This document shows, piece by piece, positions 38,588-46,335 of a DNA stretch of 64,000 nucleotides (its first letter is position 1; each line of letters begins with the position of its first letter). The notes below the pieces were generated by a model. The model was given only the letters and a program-made list of their open reading frames with translations, was not told where the DNA came from and did no database searches. Where the stretch lies: assembly GCA_963708235.1 (NCBI GenBank), contig OY970200.1, positions 248,001-312,000 on the forward strand. Direction: 5' to 3'. Source of the stretch: G963708235 sp963708235 (GTDB taxonomy: Bacteria > Actinomycetota > Acidimicrobiia > Spongiisociales > UBA5794). A program made the position numbers and the translations under genes.

Positions 38588-41500
38588 CTAGTTCGGGGCG
38601 TGCACCCCGTTGCCGCCGAACCAGGTGGTCCGTCCGAAGAGTCGCCGGGCGACCTCCGGGCGATCCGAAGTGTCGACGGCGGCGATGTGCTGACGGATCG
38701 AACCCGGGAAGGGGGTCACCGACGGGTTGTTGCCGTACGGGTCGGTGTACCAGTGGACCGGACCCCCAAGGTTTCGGATCGTCGTCTGACCGACGAACAG
38801 CTCCCGGTGGGCGCCGTCGAAGGGTGATCGCGGGTCGTCCCAGGTGCAGAAGAACGGGTCGCCGTCTGTCTCGTCGGGACACGGACGCCGGTTGGCGCGG
38901 TCGCCGTTCGCCTCCACCTCCCAGCAGGTGTCGAGAACCCTGGCGATCGTGGTCGTCCCGTTGGCGGCGGCGTACCGGCTGGGGTTGAACACGGCGAAGT
39001 CGGCGTCGAACTCCAGCAGCTGCCCGCCGTCGAGACCGCTGTCCGCCTGCCAGTTCTCGTAGATCGCCCAGAAGGCGGATCCGCGGCTCCCCGGCACCAG
39101 GATGTGGTTCTCGATACAGCTCCGGTCCGGGATCAGTCGACCTCCGGCACCGGTCGGGTAGTCGGGGACGGTCCCCGCCGAACGGGTGGTGCCCGGGGCA
39201 CACGACGACTGGAACGCCCCCGGCGCCCCGAACGGAACCAGCGTGGCCGACACCACCGCGGCTCCGTCCGAGCACTTCATCGCATAGATCAACTCGTGGA
39301 CGTTGTTCGACAGCGCATCGGCCGAGTGGGTCCCCTGGTGGAGTTTGAACAGGTAGTCGCAGGTCACGCCGAGCGGGTTGCCCTCGGTGTCGAGCAGGGC
39401 GACATCGTTGACGTAGTCGACCTTGTGACCGACGTGGTCCTCATGGCGGCGGGTGAGCGCCAGACCCGGCAATGCCATGTTTGCGGCGACCGCCACATCG
39501 AGCGCTTCGGCCGCCATGCCGAACGGGATCCCGGCGGCACCCTGATGGCTGCGATGGGAGAGTTGCTGGGACACCCACCCGTAGATGTTCGACCCCCGCG
39601 GGTCCGGGCCGTGATCGTGACCGAAGGTGCACGGCTCGCCAGTGGCCGGGTTCACGATCGAGCTCGGGTGCCACGTCGGGTACCGCTTCCCGTCGGATGC
39701 GATCACCTCGAAGCGGTCGTGGAGTTCCACAGGGCAGGAGTCGAAGCCGGTGGGGGTCCACTGCCCGATCGCAGGGGAAGCCGTCACCCCGTCCCGTGGA
39801 GCGGTGACGATCGGCGCCGGCACGGTGGGCTCGGTCAGCAACGTGACCCGTCGCTCGGTGGTGAGCGTCCGACCCCTTGGTCCGGTGGCCCGGGCGACGA
39901 GGCGCTGGTCGAGACGACCCTTCGAGGTCAGGGCGGTGGTGCTGCGGGCATCCAGGGAGATCGACACCTCGCTGGTCGCTCCGGCAGCGAGGTCGAATGG
40001 AACCGGGTTGGAAGCGTTGTGGAGCGACACGGTGCCGGTGCATCCTGCGGTGGCGGCCGGGCACTGCAGGCTGGTGGTGACCTCGCCGCTCGGCGACACC
40101 ACGACCACATCTGCGGAGCGGATCAGCGGGGCGGCCGCCACGAGTCCGTCGGCGGACGCCGCGGCGCCAAGGAAGACCCTGACCTCGCCGGCCTGGGTCC
40201 GGCCGTCCCTGACGGCAAAGTCGCCCGCCACCACGAACTCGGCGGCATGGTTACCGTCGAAGTCTCCCACCGCCGCCACCTGGCGACCGAAGCGGTCACC
40301 GGCGCCGAGCCCGTCGATGCGGTACCCGGTTTCGGGGGCCAGGTCGGCCACCGTCTGGGGTTGGGTGTCTTTCTTGCCATGGATCACATAGCCGGCTCCG
40401 GCGTTGTTGAGTGTCGCCGACGGGTTGGCGGGGTTGACCGGGTCGAACCCGTACGCCCCGACCAGTGCGTCGGGGGTGCCGTCGCCATTGACATCGCCGA
40501 TGCCGGCGACGGAGAAGCCGAAGCTGTCGCCCTGGACGGCGCCGTGGATCCAGTACCCGCGGCCGGTGGTCTCGAGTTCCCCTGCGTCGACGGTCTCCCG
40601 GGATCGGGATCCGAAAACGACCCAGGCGCTTCCCGAGCGAGGTCCTGTGGCGGCGTTGGTCACACCGTCGCCGCCGAGGATGAGGTCGGCGAGACCGTCT
40701 CCGTTGACGTCACCGAGTCCGGCGACCGAGATGCCGAGGCGATCGCGGCCTCGGGTGGGTCCGGCGACCATGAAGCCGAGGTCCCCGATGGCCGCCAGGT
40801 CGACGATTCCCCGGGCTCGACCGCTGACCATCCATGCCGCTCCGGCGACCGGGGCGCCGGGTCCGTGGGGGGTGGCGGTGTACGAACCGACGACCAGGTC
40901 GGGACGGCGGTCGCCGTCGACATCGCCGGCGGCGGCGAGCGATCCGAGGCGTTCCTCGGGTGAGGAGCCCTCGAGGATCATGATCGATGCGGCGTCGTCG
41001 GTGAGGTCGACCGTCGCCGTCGATCTCTGTCCGGGAACCACGTAGATCCGCCCGTTGTTGTTGCGACCCTGGGTATCGGCCACCACGGCGGCCACACCGA
41101 TGTCGTCGAGACCGTCGCCGTCGATGTCGCCGACACCGGTGACTCCGTAACCGACGTTCTGATCGAGGGCGAGACTCCCCTGGATTCGGAAACCGCGGTC
41201 ACCGAGGTAGCCGAGGTCGATCGGACCGAAGTCTGCCGAGCCGAACACCACATCGACCGTCTCCAGGATGTAGTTGCCGATCAGCACGTCGTCGAAGCCG
41301 TCCCCGTTGACATCGCCGCCGCATCCGACGGCGAACCCGGAGAGGTTGCCGGCGGCCGCGCCATCGATCTGCACGGCGCGGGACCCGGGATAGGCGAGAT
41401 CGGCGCCGGTCGGGTCGGGCCCGCCGAGGATGACATAGGTGGTGCCCTCGTTGGAGTTGGTCGGCAGCTTGTCCCAGAACCAGGCGCCGACGACCACATC

Positions 41501-41740
41501 GCCGTAGCCGTCGCCGTTGACGTCGCACGACCCGCCGCCCAGTGCGGCGCCGGTTGCGCTCGACGCTTCACCGACAAAGGCGATCGGCGTGGGAGGAGCC
41601 GTCACCGTGGCGGCGGCGGCGGGTACCGCGGCCGGCGGGAGGGCAGCCATCAGCGAGATCGCCATCACCAGGGCGAAGATGGGTCTGGACCAACGCCCCG
41701 GGCGGGCATGTGGCGATCGGAAAGTACGGTGCGAATCCAT
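38588..41740 (-). CDS. Secreted FG-GAP (integrin-like) repeat protein with an uncharacterised C-terminal region
   Basis: This 1050-residue protein has a signal peptide (IFALVMAISLMAALPPAAVPAAAA at about 22-45). Seven FG-GAP repeats follow over about residues 55-540, most with a calcium-loop motif of the DxNGDGxxD type: DVNGDGYGD, DVNGDGFDD, DIDGDGLDD, DVDGDRRPD, DVNGDGLAD, DVNGDGTPD and DFDGNHAAE. The C-terminal 330 residues have no family I recognise. They are rich in His, Asp and Cys (FGHDHGPDPRGSN, RRHEDHVGHKVDYVND) and could bind metal. The ATG at 41740 directly precedes the signal peptide; GGGGG lies about 8 nt upstream. It is probably exported, for adhesion or polymer binding. Confidence 0.8.
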   Translation of the reverse strand: MDSHRTFRSPHARPGRWSRPIFALVMAISLMAALPPAAVPAAAATVTAPPTPIAFVGEASSATGAALGGGSCDVNGDGYGDVVVGAWFWDKLPTNSNEGTTYVILGGPDPTGADLAYPGSRAVQIDGAAAGNLSGFAVGCGGDVNGDGFDDVLIGNYILETVDVVFGSADFGPIDLGYLGDRGFRIQGSLALDQNVGYGVTGVGDIDGDGLDDIGVAAVVADTQGRNNNGRIYVVPGQRSTATVDLTDDAASIMILEGSSPEERLGSLAAAGDVDGDRRPDLVVGSYTATPHGPGAPVAGAAWMVSGRARGIVDLAAIGDLGFMVAGPTRGRDRLGISVAGLGDVNGDGLADLILGGDGVTNAATGPRSGSAWVVFGSRSRETVDAGELETTGRGYWIHGAVQGDSFGFSVAGIGDVNGDGTPDALVGAYGFDPVNPANPSATLNNAGAGYVIHGKKDTQPQTVADLAPETGYRIDGLGAGDRFGRQVAAVGDFDGNHAAEFVVAGDFAVRDGRTQAGEVRVFLGAAASADGLVAAAPLIRSADVVVVSPSGEVTTSLQCPAATAGCTGTVSLHNASNPVPFDLAAGATSEVSISLDARSTTALTSKGRLDQRLVARATGPRGRTLTTERRVTLLTEPTVPAPIVTAPRDGVTASPAIGQWTPTGFDSCPVELHDRFEVIASDGKRYPTWHPSSIVNPATGEPCTFGHDHGPDPRGSNIYGWVSQQLSHRSHQGAAGIPFGMAAEALDVAVAANMALPGLALTRRHEDHVGHKVDYVNDVALLDTEGNPLGVTCDYLFKLHQGTHSADALSNNVHELIYAMKCSDGAAVVSATLVPFGAPGAFQSSCAPGTTRSAGTVPDYPTGAGGRLIPDRSCIENHILVPGSRGSAFWAIYENWQADSGLDGGQLLEFDADFAVFNPSRYAAANGTTTIARVLDTCWEVEANGDRANRRPCPDETDGDPFFCTWDDPRSPFDGAHRELFVGQTTIRNLGGPVHWYTDPYGNNPSVTPFPGSIRQHIAAVDTSDRPEVARRLFGRTTWFGGNGVHAPN

Positions 41741-41871
41741 TGAGCTACCCCCAGCGGCCCCGCAAGGCGAGACGGTCGTTGATTGTTTGGGAAACCATAC
41801 AACAAGAGTTAGGGCCGCAAATCGAGGCGATCGACCCCCGTGATGTCCCGCGTCGCTTCGGGTACCCCACC

Positions 41872-41877
41872 TAAGCT
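41872..41877 (+). promoter_or_regulatory. -10 box TAAGCT before the archease leader ORF
   Basis: TAAGCT ends 7 nt before the GTG at 41885. This is the same spacing as at other likely leaderless genes in the window. Confidence 0.4.
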
Positions 41878-41884
41878 CGGAACC

Positions 41885-41959
41885 GTGACCCGTTTCCGGC
41901 GCTTCATCCCGACGCTCTCCCGATCCCCGGTGGTCGGCGGCGCTGCGGGGCACCGCTGA
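41885..41959 (+). CDS. Possible 24-residue leader ORF coupled to archease
   Basis: A GTG 7 nt after a TAAGCT box opens a 24-codon frame whose TGA overlaps the archease ATG (TGATG). The peptide begins VTRFRRFIPTLSRSP and has five Arg residues. It is a plausible leaderless leader ORF delivering ribosomes to archease. It could equally be chance, because short open frames are common in high-GC DNA. Confidence 0.35.
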   Translation: MTRFRRFIPTLSRSPVVGGAAGHR

Positions 41960-42387
41960 TGGCCTACGAGAGGGTCGGATCGGAGCCGCCGGCGATCATC
42001 GCCTACGGCGCCACTCCGGAGGAGCTGTTCGAACACGCCGGGTACGGGTTGTTCGATGTCGCCTACGACCTGACCCGGATCGCACCCACCTACTCGCGTC
42101 CCATCGTCGCCCCCGGGGACACCTTCCCCGATCTGTTGGTCAACTGGCTCGAGGAGTTGTTGTTCGTCTCGGCCAGGGAGCGGATCGTGTGGTCGTCGTT
42201 CGTGGTCGACCGTCTCGAGGACGGCGGGGTGCAGGGCTCGGCGGCCGGCATGCCGGCGGCGCAGGTTCCGAGACCCACCCTCACCGTCACCGGGGTCGAG
42301 GAGGTGCCGTCGGGGCTGGTGCCGGTTCCCGAAGGCTGGTGGGCCGAGGTTCGGTTCCGCACCGCCCCGGTGTTGCGGCTGGTCTGA
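41959..42387 (+). CDS. Archease-family protein
   Basis: This 142-residue protein matches the archease family, which activates RtcB RNA ligase and other RNA-modifying enzymes. Supporting segments are IIAYGATPEELFEHAGYGLFDVAYD near the start, DTFPDLLVNWLEELLF in the middle, and the VRFRTAPVLRLV end. No rtcB gene is in the window, so the partner is elsewhere or different. The ATG at 41959 overlaps a possible leader ORF stop. The next gene, mscL, is 123 nt downstream with its own ribosome-binding site. Confidence 0.75.
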   Translation: MAYERVGSEPPAIIAYGATPEELFEHAGYGLFDVAYDLTRIAPTYSRPIVAPGDTFPDLLVNWLEELLFVSARERIVWSSFVVDRLEDGGVQGSAAGMPAAQVPRPTLTVTGVEEVPSGLVPVPEGWWAEVRFRTAPVLRLV

Positions 42388-42510
42388 ACCCGCTCGACCC
42401 GCCCGTCATGCCGTCGGCTACCGGCGAATCGGGCGGACCCGGCGGCTGCCTGCGGTGCCCACCGGCTACATTTGGCCCTGTTCCACTGCCCCCGACAAGG
42501 AGCCCACTCG

Positions 42511-42906
42511 ATGAAGAAGTTCCTCGACGACTTCAAGCAGTTCGCCTTTGGCGGCAACCTGATCGAGACCGCGGTCGGCCTGGTGCTGGCGTTGGCCACC
42601 GCCGCACTGGTCAACTCACTGGTGGAGACCGTGATCATGCCGTTGGTGAGTGCCATCTTCGGGGCGCCGGACTTCAGCGAGCTGTGGCAGATCAACGTCG
42701 GGGAGGGGACCATCCTGCTCGGCGTCTTCGTCACCTCGCTGATCAGCTTTCTTGCGGTCGCCCTCGGCGTCTACCTCCTGGTGGTGAAGCCTTGGAACGC
42801 CTACAAGGCGCGGGTGGCACGGGCGGAGGAGCCGACACCGGCGGCGCCCGCCGAGGACATCCTCCTCCTGCGGGAGATCCGCGATTCGCTCCAGCAGCGC
42901 ACGTGA
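42511..42906 (+). CDS. mscL: Large-conductance mechanosensitive channel
   Basis: MscL opens under membrane tension to release solutes on osmotic downshock. The 131-residue protein shows the N-terminal helix MKKFLDDFKQFAFGGNLIETAVGLV, TM1 continuing through VLALATAALVNSLVETVIMP, a periplasmic loop, TM2 (ILLGVFVTSLISFLAVALGV) and a C-terminal cytoplasmic helix (EDILLLREIRDSLQQ). Length is typical. ATG 42511 has AAGGAG 8 nt upstream. It appears monocistronic. Confidence 0.95.
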   Translation: MKKFLDDFKQFAFGGNLIETAVGLVLALATAALVNSLVETVIMPLVSAIFGAPDFSELWQINVGEGTILLGVFVTSLISFLAVALGVYLLVVKPWNAYKARVARAEEPTPAAPAEDILLLREIRDSLQQRT

Positions 42907-42950
42907 CCGAATTCGTCCCGGCTTGGGCTGACGCTGCCGTTCTCTCGGCG

Positions 42951-42956
42951 TACACT
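42951..42956 (+). promoter_or_regulatory. -10 box TACACT of a probable leaderless transcript
   Basis: TACACT ends 8 nt before the ATG at 42965, and there is no Shine-Dalgarno site. Confidence 0.5.
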
Positions 42957-42964
42957 CCCGCCGC

Positions 42965-43630
42965 ATGATCCCAATGCGCATCGTTGAAACCGAACGGGAA
43001 GAGTTCGACGAGCCCGTCGTCGAACTGTGGCGTGACGACGAGTTCGTCGGCATGGTCTTCTGGGACGACGACACCGCCATCGTCCAGATCTATGCCGACG
43101 ATGACGGCGACGTCAAGGACCTCGATACCCGGGACCTGATCCGTGTGCTCGACATCGCCGAACAGATCGTCTCTCCGGTCGAGCACGACGAGGCGCTCGC
43201 CGGTCTGCGTGCCGAGTTACAGGCCGGCGCCGACGAAGACGACGACGAGGACGAGGACGAGGAGTGGGGTGACGAGCATCCCTCCACCGTGGCGCTGGTC
43301 GATGAGTTCGACCCGCTGGCCACACACCGGTCCGAGGACGGCGAGGGGTTCTTCTCGAAGACCATCGCCTCCGAGTTCGTCGAGCGGTGCGACCAACTCG
43401 ATCTCGCCGTGGTCGAGATGGAGGCGTTCGATCTGGAGGGGGAGACCCTGGTCCCTCGGCCCAATCTGAACCTCACCATCCGTGTCGAGGACGGGACGGT
43501 CGACTGGGACGGCTTCCGCGCCGCCGCAAACGTTCGCATCGCCGATGCGCTCGCCGACTGGCCGTCGCGGGCCTCGCTGGTGATCTCGTTCGTCGTCCAG
43601 CAGCCCGACGGCGAGACCTTCGTCGCCTGA
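42965..43630 (+). CDS. Acidic protein of unknown function
   Basis: This 221-residue, strongly acidic protein begins MIPMRIVETEREEFDEPVVEL. It has a short beta-rich segment (FVGMVFWDDDTAIVQIYADDDGDVKDLDTRDLIRVLDIAEQI), then a nearly pure Asp/Glu linker (DEDDDEDEDEEWGDE). The C-terminal domain contains FSKTIASEFVERCDQLDLAVVEME. I see no signal peptide or membrane helix, so it is probably cytoplasmic. Codon use and a TACACT box 8 nt before the ATG support a real gene. I do not recognise the family. Confidence 0.72.
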   Translation: MIPMRIVETEREEFDEPVVELWRDDEFVGMVFWDDDTAIVQIYADDDGDVKDLDTRDLIRVLDIAEQIVSPVEHDEALAGLRAELQAGADEDDDEDEDEEWGDEHPSTVALVDEFDPLATHRSEDGEGFFSKTIASEFVERCDQLDLAVVEMEAFDLEGETLVPRPNLNLTIRVEDGTVDWDGFRAAANVRIADALADWPSRASLVISFVVQQPDGETFVA

Positions 43631-43640
43631 TCCGCATTGC

Positions 43641-43658
43641 GGCGCCGCATACGGCGCC
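43641..43658 (+). terminator. Short hairpin after the acidic protein gene
   Basis: GGCGCCG-CATA-CGGCGCC begins 11 nt after the stop codon. The stem is only 7 bp and there is no T-tract, so this is a weak call. Confidence 0.4.
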
Positions 43659-43767
43659 GTTCGGTACGAGAAGCGATGCGGCGCCAATGGCCGTCGCCCC
43701 GCTCCTCGACTGGCTACGGTGAGGGTTGCCGGGATCGGCATGGTCCACCGCAAAGGAGAGAGATCGA

Positions 43768-44214
43768 ATGGCCGGTGATTGGAAGGTTGACGGTGGACGG
43801 CTGTGGGCCGCCGGAGTGACCACCTCGATCGTGGCCGGACTGGCCGCGGTGGTGGTGTGGTTTTTCGCCGAGCAGGTGTTCGACACCGATCTGATGGTCA
43901 GCGCACTCGGTGGCGGTGCCCTCGAAGACCTCACGGTCGGCCGGACCTTTGCGCTTGCATTCGTGGTCGGTGTCGTCGCCACCGGCCTGCTGCACCTGTT
44001 GCTGCTCGGGGTGCCGAGCGCCACCACGTTCTTCACCTGGATCGGGGTGTTGTTCCTGTTTGCCTCGTTGATCCCGGTGGCAGGCCTCGATGTCGGCCGC
44101 GATGTCCAGGCGTGGCTTCTCGTGATGCACACCGTGGTCTTTCTCGCCGTGGTGCCCACCCTGGTGACGGTGGTCAACCGGGTCGCCATCCCGGACCGGT
44201 CACCTCGGATCTGA
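43768..44214 (+). CDS. Four-helix membrane protein (DUF6069-like)
   Basis: This 148-residue protein has four predicted transmembrane helices: LWAAGVTTSIVAGLAAVVVW, FALAFVVGVVATGLLHLLLL, TFFTWIGVLFLFASLIPVAG and AWLLVMHTVVFLAVVPTLVT. The pattern resembles DUF6069, a family common in actinobacteria with no known function. ATG 43768 has AAGGAGAG 8 nt upstream. It is convergent with hspR across a short tandem repeat. Confidence 0.72.
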   Translation: MAGDWKVDGGRLWAAGVTTSIVAGLAAVVVWFFAEQVFDTDLMVSALGGGALEDLTVGRTFALAFVVGVVATGLLHLLLLGVPSATTFFTWIGVLFLFASLIPVAGLDVGRDVQAWLLVMHTVVFLAVVPTLVTVVNRVAIPDRSPRI

Positions 44215-44223
44215 GGTCCCCCC

Positions 44224-44274
44224 TCAACCGAACGGCTCCGCCAGCCGAACGGACCCGTCAGCCGAACGGACCCG
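44224..44274. repeat. Three tandem 17-bp units overlapping the hspR stop
   Basis: Units at 44224-44240, 44241-44257 and 44258-44274 share CCGAACGG and most flanking bases; the last two differ at one position. The third encodes the last residues and stop of HspR. The first and third units also carry TGA in that frame, so unit number could change without altering the protein much. Confidence 0.7.
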
Positions 44275-44677
44275 AGCGACGGATGTCGGGGAGATGGCGG
44301 CGCGTGGTGACGGTGACCCGTCTGGTCCGTGCTTCGCCGGTGTCAGGGGTGGCCGCCGCCTGACCGCTGATCCGTTGCTCGGCCTCGCCGAGCAGGCGAC
44401 GCATCCGATCCACCTGGGACCGCAACCGCTTGTTGTCCTCGCGGAGGGAGAGGATGCGCCGCACCCCCTCGAGGTTGACCCCGGCCGAGGTCAACTCGTG
44501 GATCAACTCCAACCGCTCCAGGTCCTCCGGCGAGTACCGGCGGGTTCCTCCCGGGGTGCGGTAGGGCTCGATCAGCCCCTTGCGTTCGTAGATGCGCAGG
44601 GTCTGGGGGTGGACACCGGCAAGTTCGGCGGCAACCGAGATGATGTAGACGGCTTCGTTCTGCTTGGTCATGGTCAT
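44258..44677 (-). CDS. hspR: Heat-shock repressor HspR (MerR family)
   Basis: HspR represses chaperone genes by binding HAIR elements, with DnaK as co-repressor. The 139-residue protein has the MerR winged helix: VYIISVAAELAGVHPQTLRI, YERKGLIEPYRTPGGTRRYS, EDLERLELIHELTSAGVNLE. A coiled coil (NKRLRSQVDRMRRLLGEAEQ) follows, then a short basic tail. ATG 44677 overlaps the dnaJ stop (ATGA); a second ATG two codons in is possible. It is the last gene of dnaK-grpE-dnaJ-hspR, the standard actinobacterial order. HAIR-like sites lie upstream of dnaK and clpB. Confidence 0.94.
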   Translation of the reverse strand: MTMTKQNEAVYIISVAAELAGVHPQTLRIYERKGLIEPYRTPGGTRRYSPEDLERLELIHELTSAGVNLEGVRRILSLREDNKRLRSQVDRMRRLLGEAEQRISGQAAATPDTGEARTRRVTVTTRRHLPDIRRSGPFG

Positions 44678-45591
44678 ACCCCCAGGTGTGCCCGCGGATT
44701 GTCGTCTGCGCCGGCGTCCCGGAACTGCTCGAGCAGGGTGCGCTGTTGCTCGTCGAGATGGCTGGGGACGGTGACCTCCACGGTCACCAGCAGGTCGCCC
44801 TTGCCCTTGGCGGTCTCGACCCCCCGCTCCCGTACCCGGAAGGTCTTGCCGCTCGGTGTCCCGGCGGGAATTCGTAGCTTGACCGAACCGTCGAGTGTGG
44901 GGACGGTGATGTCGGCGCCCAGAGCGGCCTCGGCGAAGGTGATCGGCACCGTGATGGTGAGATGTTTGCCCATCCTCCCGAACACCGGATGGACCCCGGC
45001 GTGGACCTTGACGATCAGGTCGCCGGCGGGTCCGCCGTTGGCCCCGGGTTCGCCCTTCCCTCGCAACCGGATGCGACCGCCGTCGTCGATCCCCTGCGGG
45101 ATCTTCACTTTGATCCGCGACCCGTCGATCGACAGTTCCTTGACCGTGCCCGAGATGGCGTCGTGGAACGAGATGCTGACCTCGGCGGAGAGGTCCCGCC
45201 CCGGCTGGGGTCGGGCCTGACGTGGCTGGCCCCGCTGGAAGACATCGGCGAGGTCGCCGAACAGGTCGAACCCGCCGCTGCGGGCACCGGGCGCCCCGCC
45301 GAACATGTCCTCGACGCGGACATACTGCGACGCCCCGCCCCCCGGCCCGCCGACGAAGTAGCCCATCTGACGGGCGTGGTCGTATTCCTTGCGCGTCTCG
45401 GCGTCGCCGAGGACGTCGTACGCCTCGTTGAGCTCCTTGAACTTGCGCTCGGCCTCGGTGTCACCCGGGTTCTTGTCCGGGTGGTACTTCTGGGCGAGCG
45501 CCCGGTAGGCCGTCTTCAGCTCCTTGGCGGGGGTGTCCTTGGCGACCCCCAACACGGCGTAATAATCCGTCTCCAGCCACTCCTTGCGCAT
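44674..45591 (-). CDS. dnaJ: DnaJ-type co-chaperone without zinc-finger domain (CbpA-like)
   Basis: This 305-residue J-protein stimulates DnaK ATPase and delivers substrates. It has a J domain with HPD at 37-39 (QKYHPDKNPGDTEAERKFKE), a Gly/Phe-rich linker (FVGGPGGGASQY, GGAPGARSGGFDLFG) and a C-terminal substrate-binding region beginning DLSAEVSISFHDAISGT. The four CxxCxGxG zinc motifs of classic DnaJ are absent, so it is the CbpA/DnaJ2 type. It begins 4 nt after grpE and overlaps hspR. Confidence 0.94.
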   Translation of the reverse strand: MRKEWLETDYYAVLGVAKDTPAKELKTAYRALAQKYHPDKNPGDTEAERKFKELNEAYDVLGDAETRKEYDHARQMGYFVGGPGGGASQYVRVEDMFGGAPGARSGGFDLFGDLADVFQRGQPRQARPQPGRDLSAEVSISFHDAISGTVKELSIDGSRIKVKIPQGIDDGGRIRLRGKGEPGANGGPAGDLIVKVHAGVHPVFGRMGKHLTITVPITFAEAALGADITVPTLDGSVKLRIPAGTPSGKTFRVRERGVETAKGKGDLLVTVEVTVPSHLDEQQRTLLEQFRDAGADDNPRAHLGV

Positions 45592-45595
45592 CAGG

Positions 45596-46312
45596 TCATC
45601 CTTCTGCCTCGACGGTCACCATCGCCGGGCGGACCAGGCGGTCGCGCAGTCGGTAGCCGCGACGCAGCTCGGACCCCACCACCAGGTCGCCGTCGCCCCC
45701 ACCGGCGACCGCCTCGTGCACCGCAGGGTCGAACGGGGTCCCCGGGTTCGCATCGACCGGGGCCAGTCCCTCGCGGGTCAAGGTGTCGATCAGCTGGCTC
45801 CGGGTGCCACGCATCCCGTCGAGAAGCTTGGTCTCGGCGTCGCTCTGCGATTCGTAGGCCAGGGCGGCATCGAAAGCGTCGAGTGTCGGCAGCAACGCCT
45901 CGACGATCCGCTGCGAGGCCCGCATCACGTTCTCGGCCTGGTCGCGCTCGACCCGTCTCCGGTAGTTCTCGAAGTCGGCGGCCAATCGCTGCAGGGTGTC
46001 GAGATACTCCGAGGCTTCCTGACGGGCCTCGAAGAGCTCCCGGAGCAACAACTGCTGCGCCTCGGCGGGATCGTCTGGAAGTTCCAGACCGAGGTGGTGG
46101 GCGCCGAGATCGTGTGGCGCCGACCACGGTGTTCCGGGCTCGGTGGGTCCCGGGAACCCACTGTCGACGATCTCGGCATCGACGATGGTCACGTCATCCG
46201 GGTGACCGTGTTCGGGATCGAGGATCTCGACACCGTCGACAACATCGGCACCGTCCAGCTCGGTTTCGGCGGGATCCTCTGGGGCGGCGTTCGGGTTGGG
46301 GGTATCGGTCAT
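45596..46312 (-). CDS. grpE: Nucleotide exchange factor GrpE
   Basis: GrpE releases ADP from DnaK. The 238-residue protein has a long acidic disordered N-terminus (about 90 residues). A coiled coil follows (LRELFEARQEASEYLDTLQR, LAADFENYRRRVERDQAENV), then the beta domain with GTPFDPAVHEAVAGG and LVVGSELRRGYRLRDRLVRPAMVTV, which match GrpE closely. It lies 23 nt after dnaK and 4 nt before dnaJ. Confidence 0.96.
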   Translation of the reverse strand: MTDTPNPNAAPEDPAETELDGADVVDGVEILDPEHGHPDDVTIVDAEIVDSGFPGPTEPGTPWSAPHDLGAHHLGLELPDDPAEAQQLLLRELFEARQEASEYLDTLQRLAADFENYRRRVERDQAENVMRASQRIVEALLPTLDAFDAALAYESQSDAETKLLDGMRGTRSQLIDTLTREGLAPVDANPGTPFDPAVHEAVAGGGDGDLVVGSELRRGYRLRDRLVRPAMVTVEAEG

Positions 46313-46335
46313 GATGATGATGCGTGACGAGCCCC

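Noticed and set aside
39104..40963. A 619-codon open frame on the plus strand opposite the FG-GAP gene
   Set aside because: It mirrors the repeat codons of the minus-strand gene and shows no protein family.
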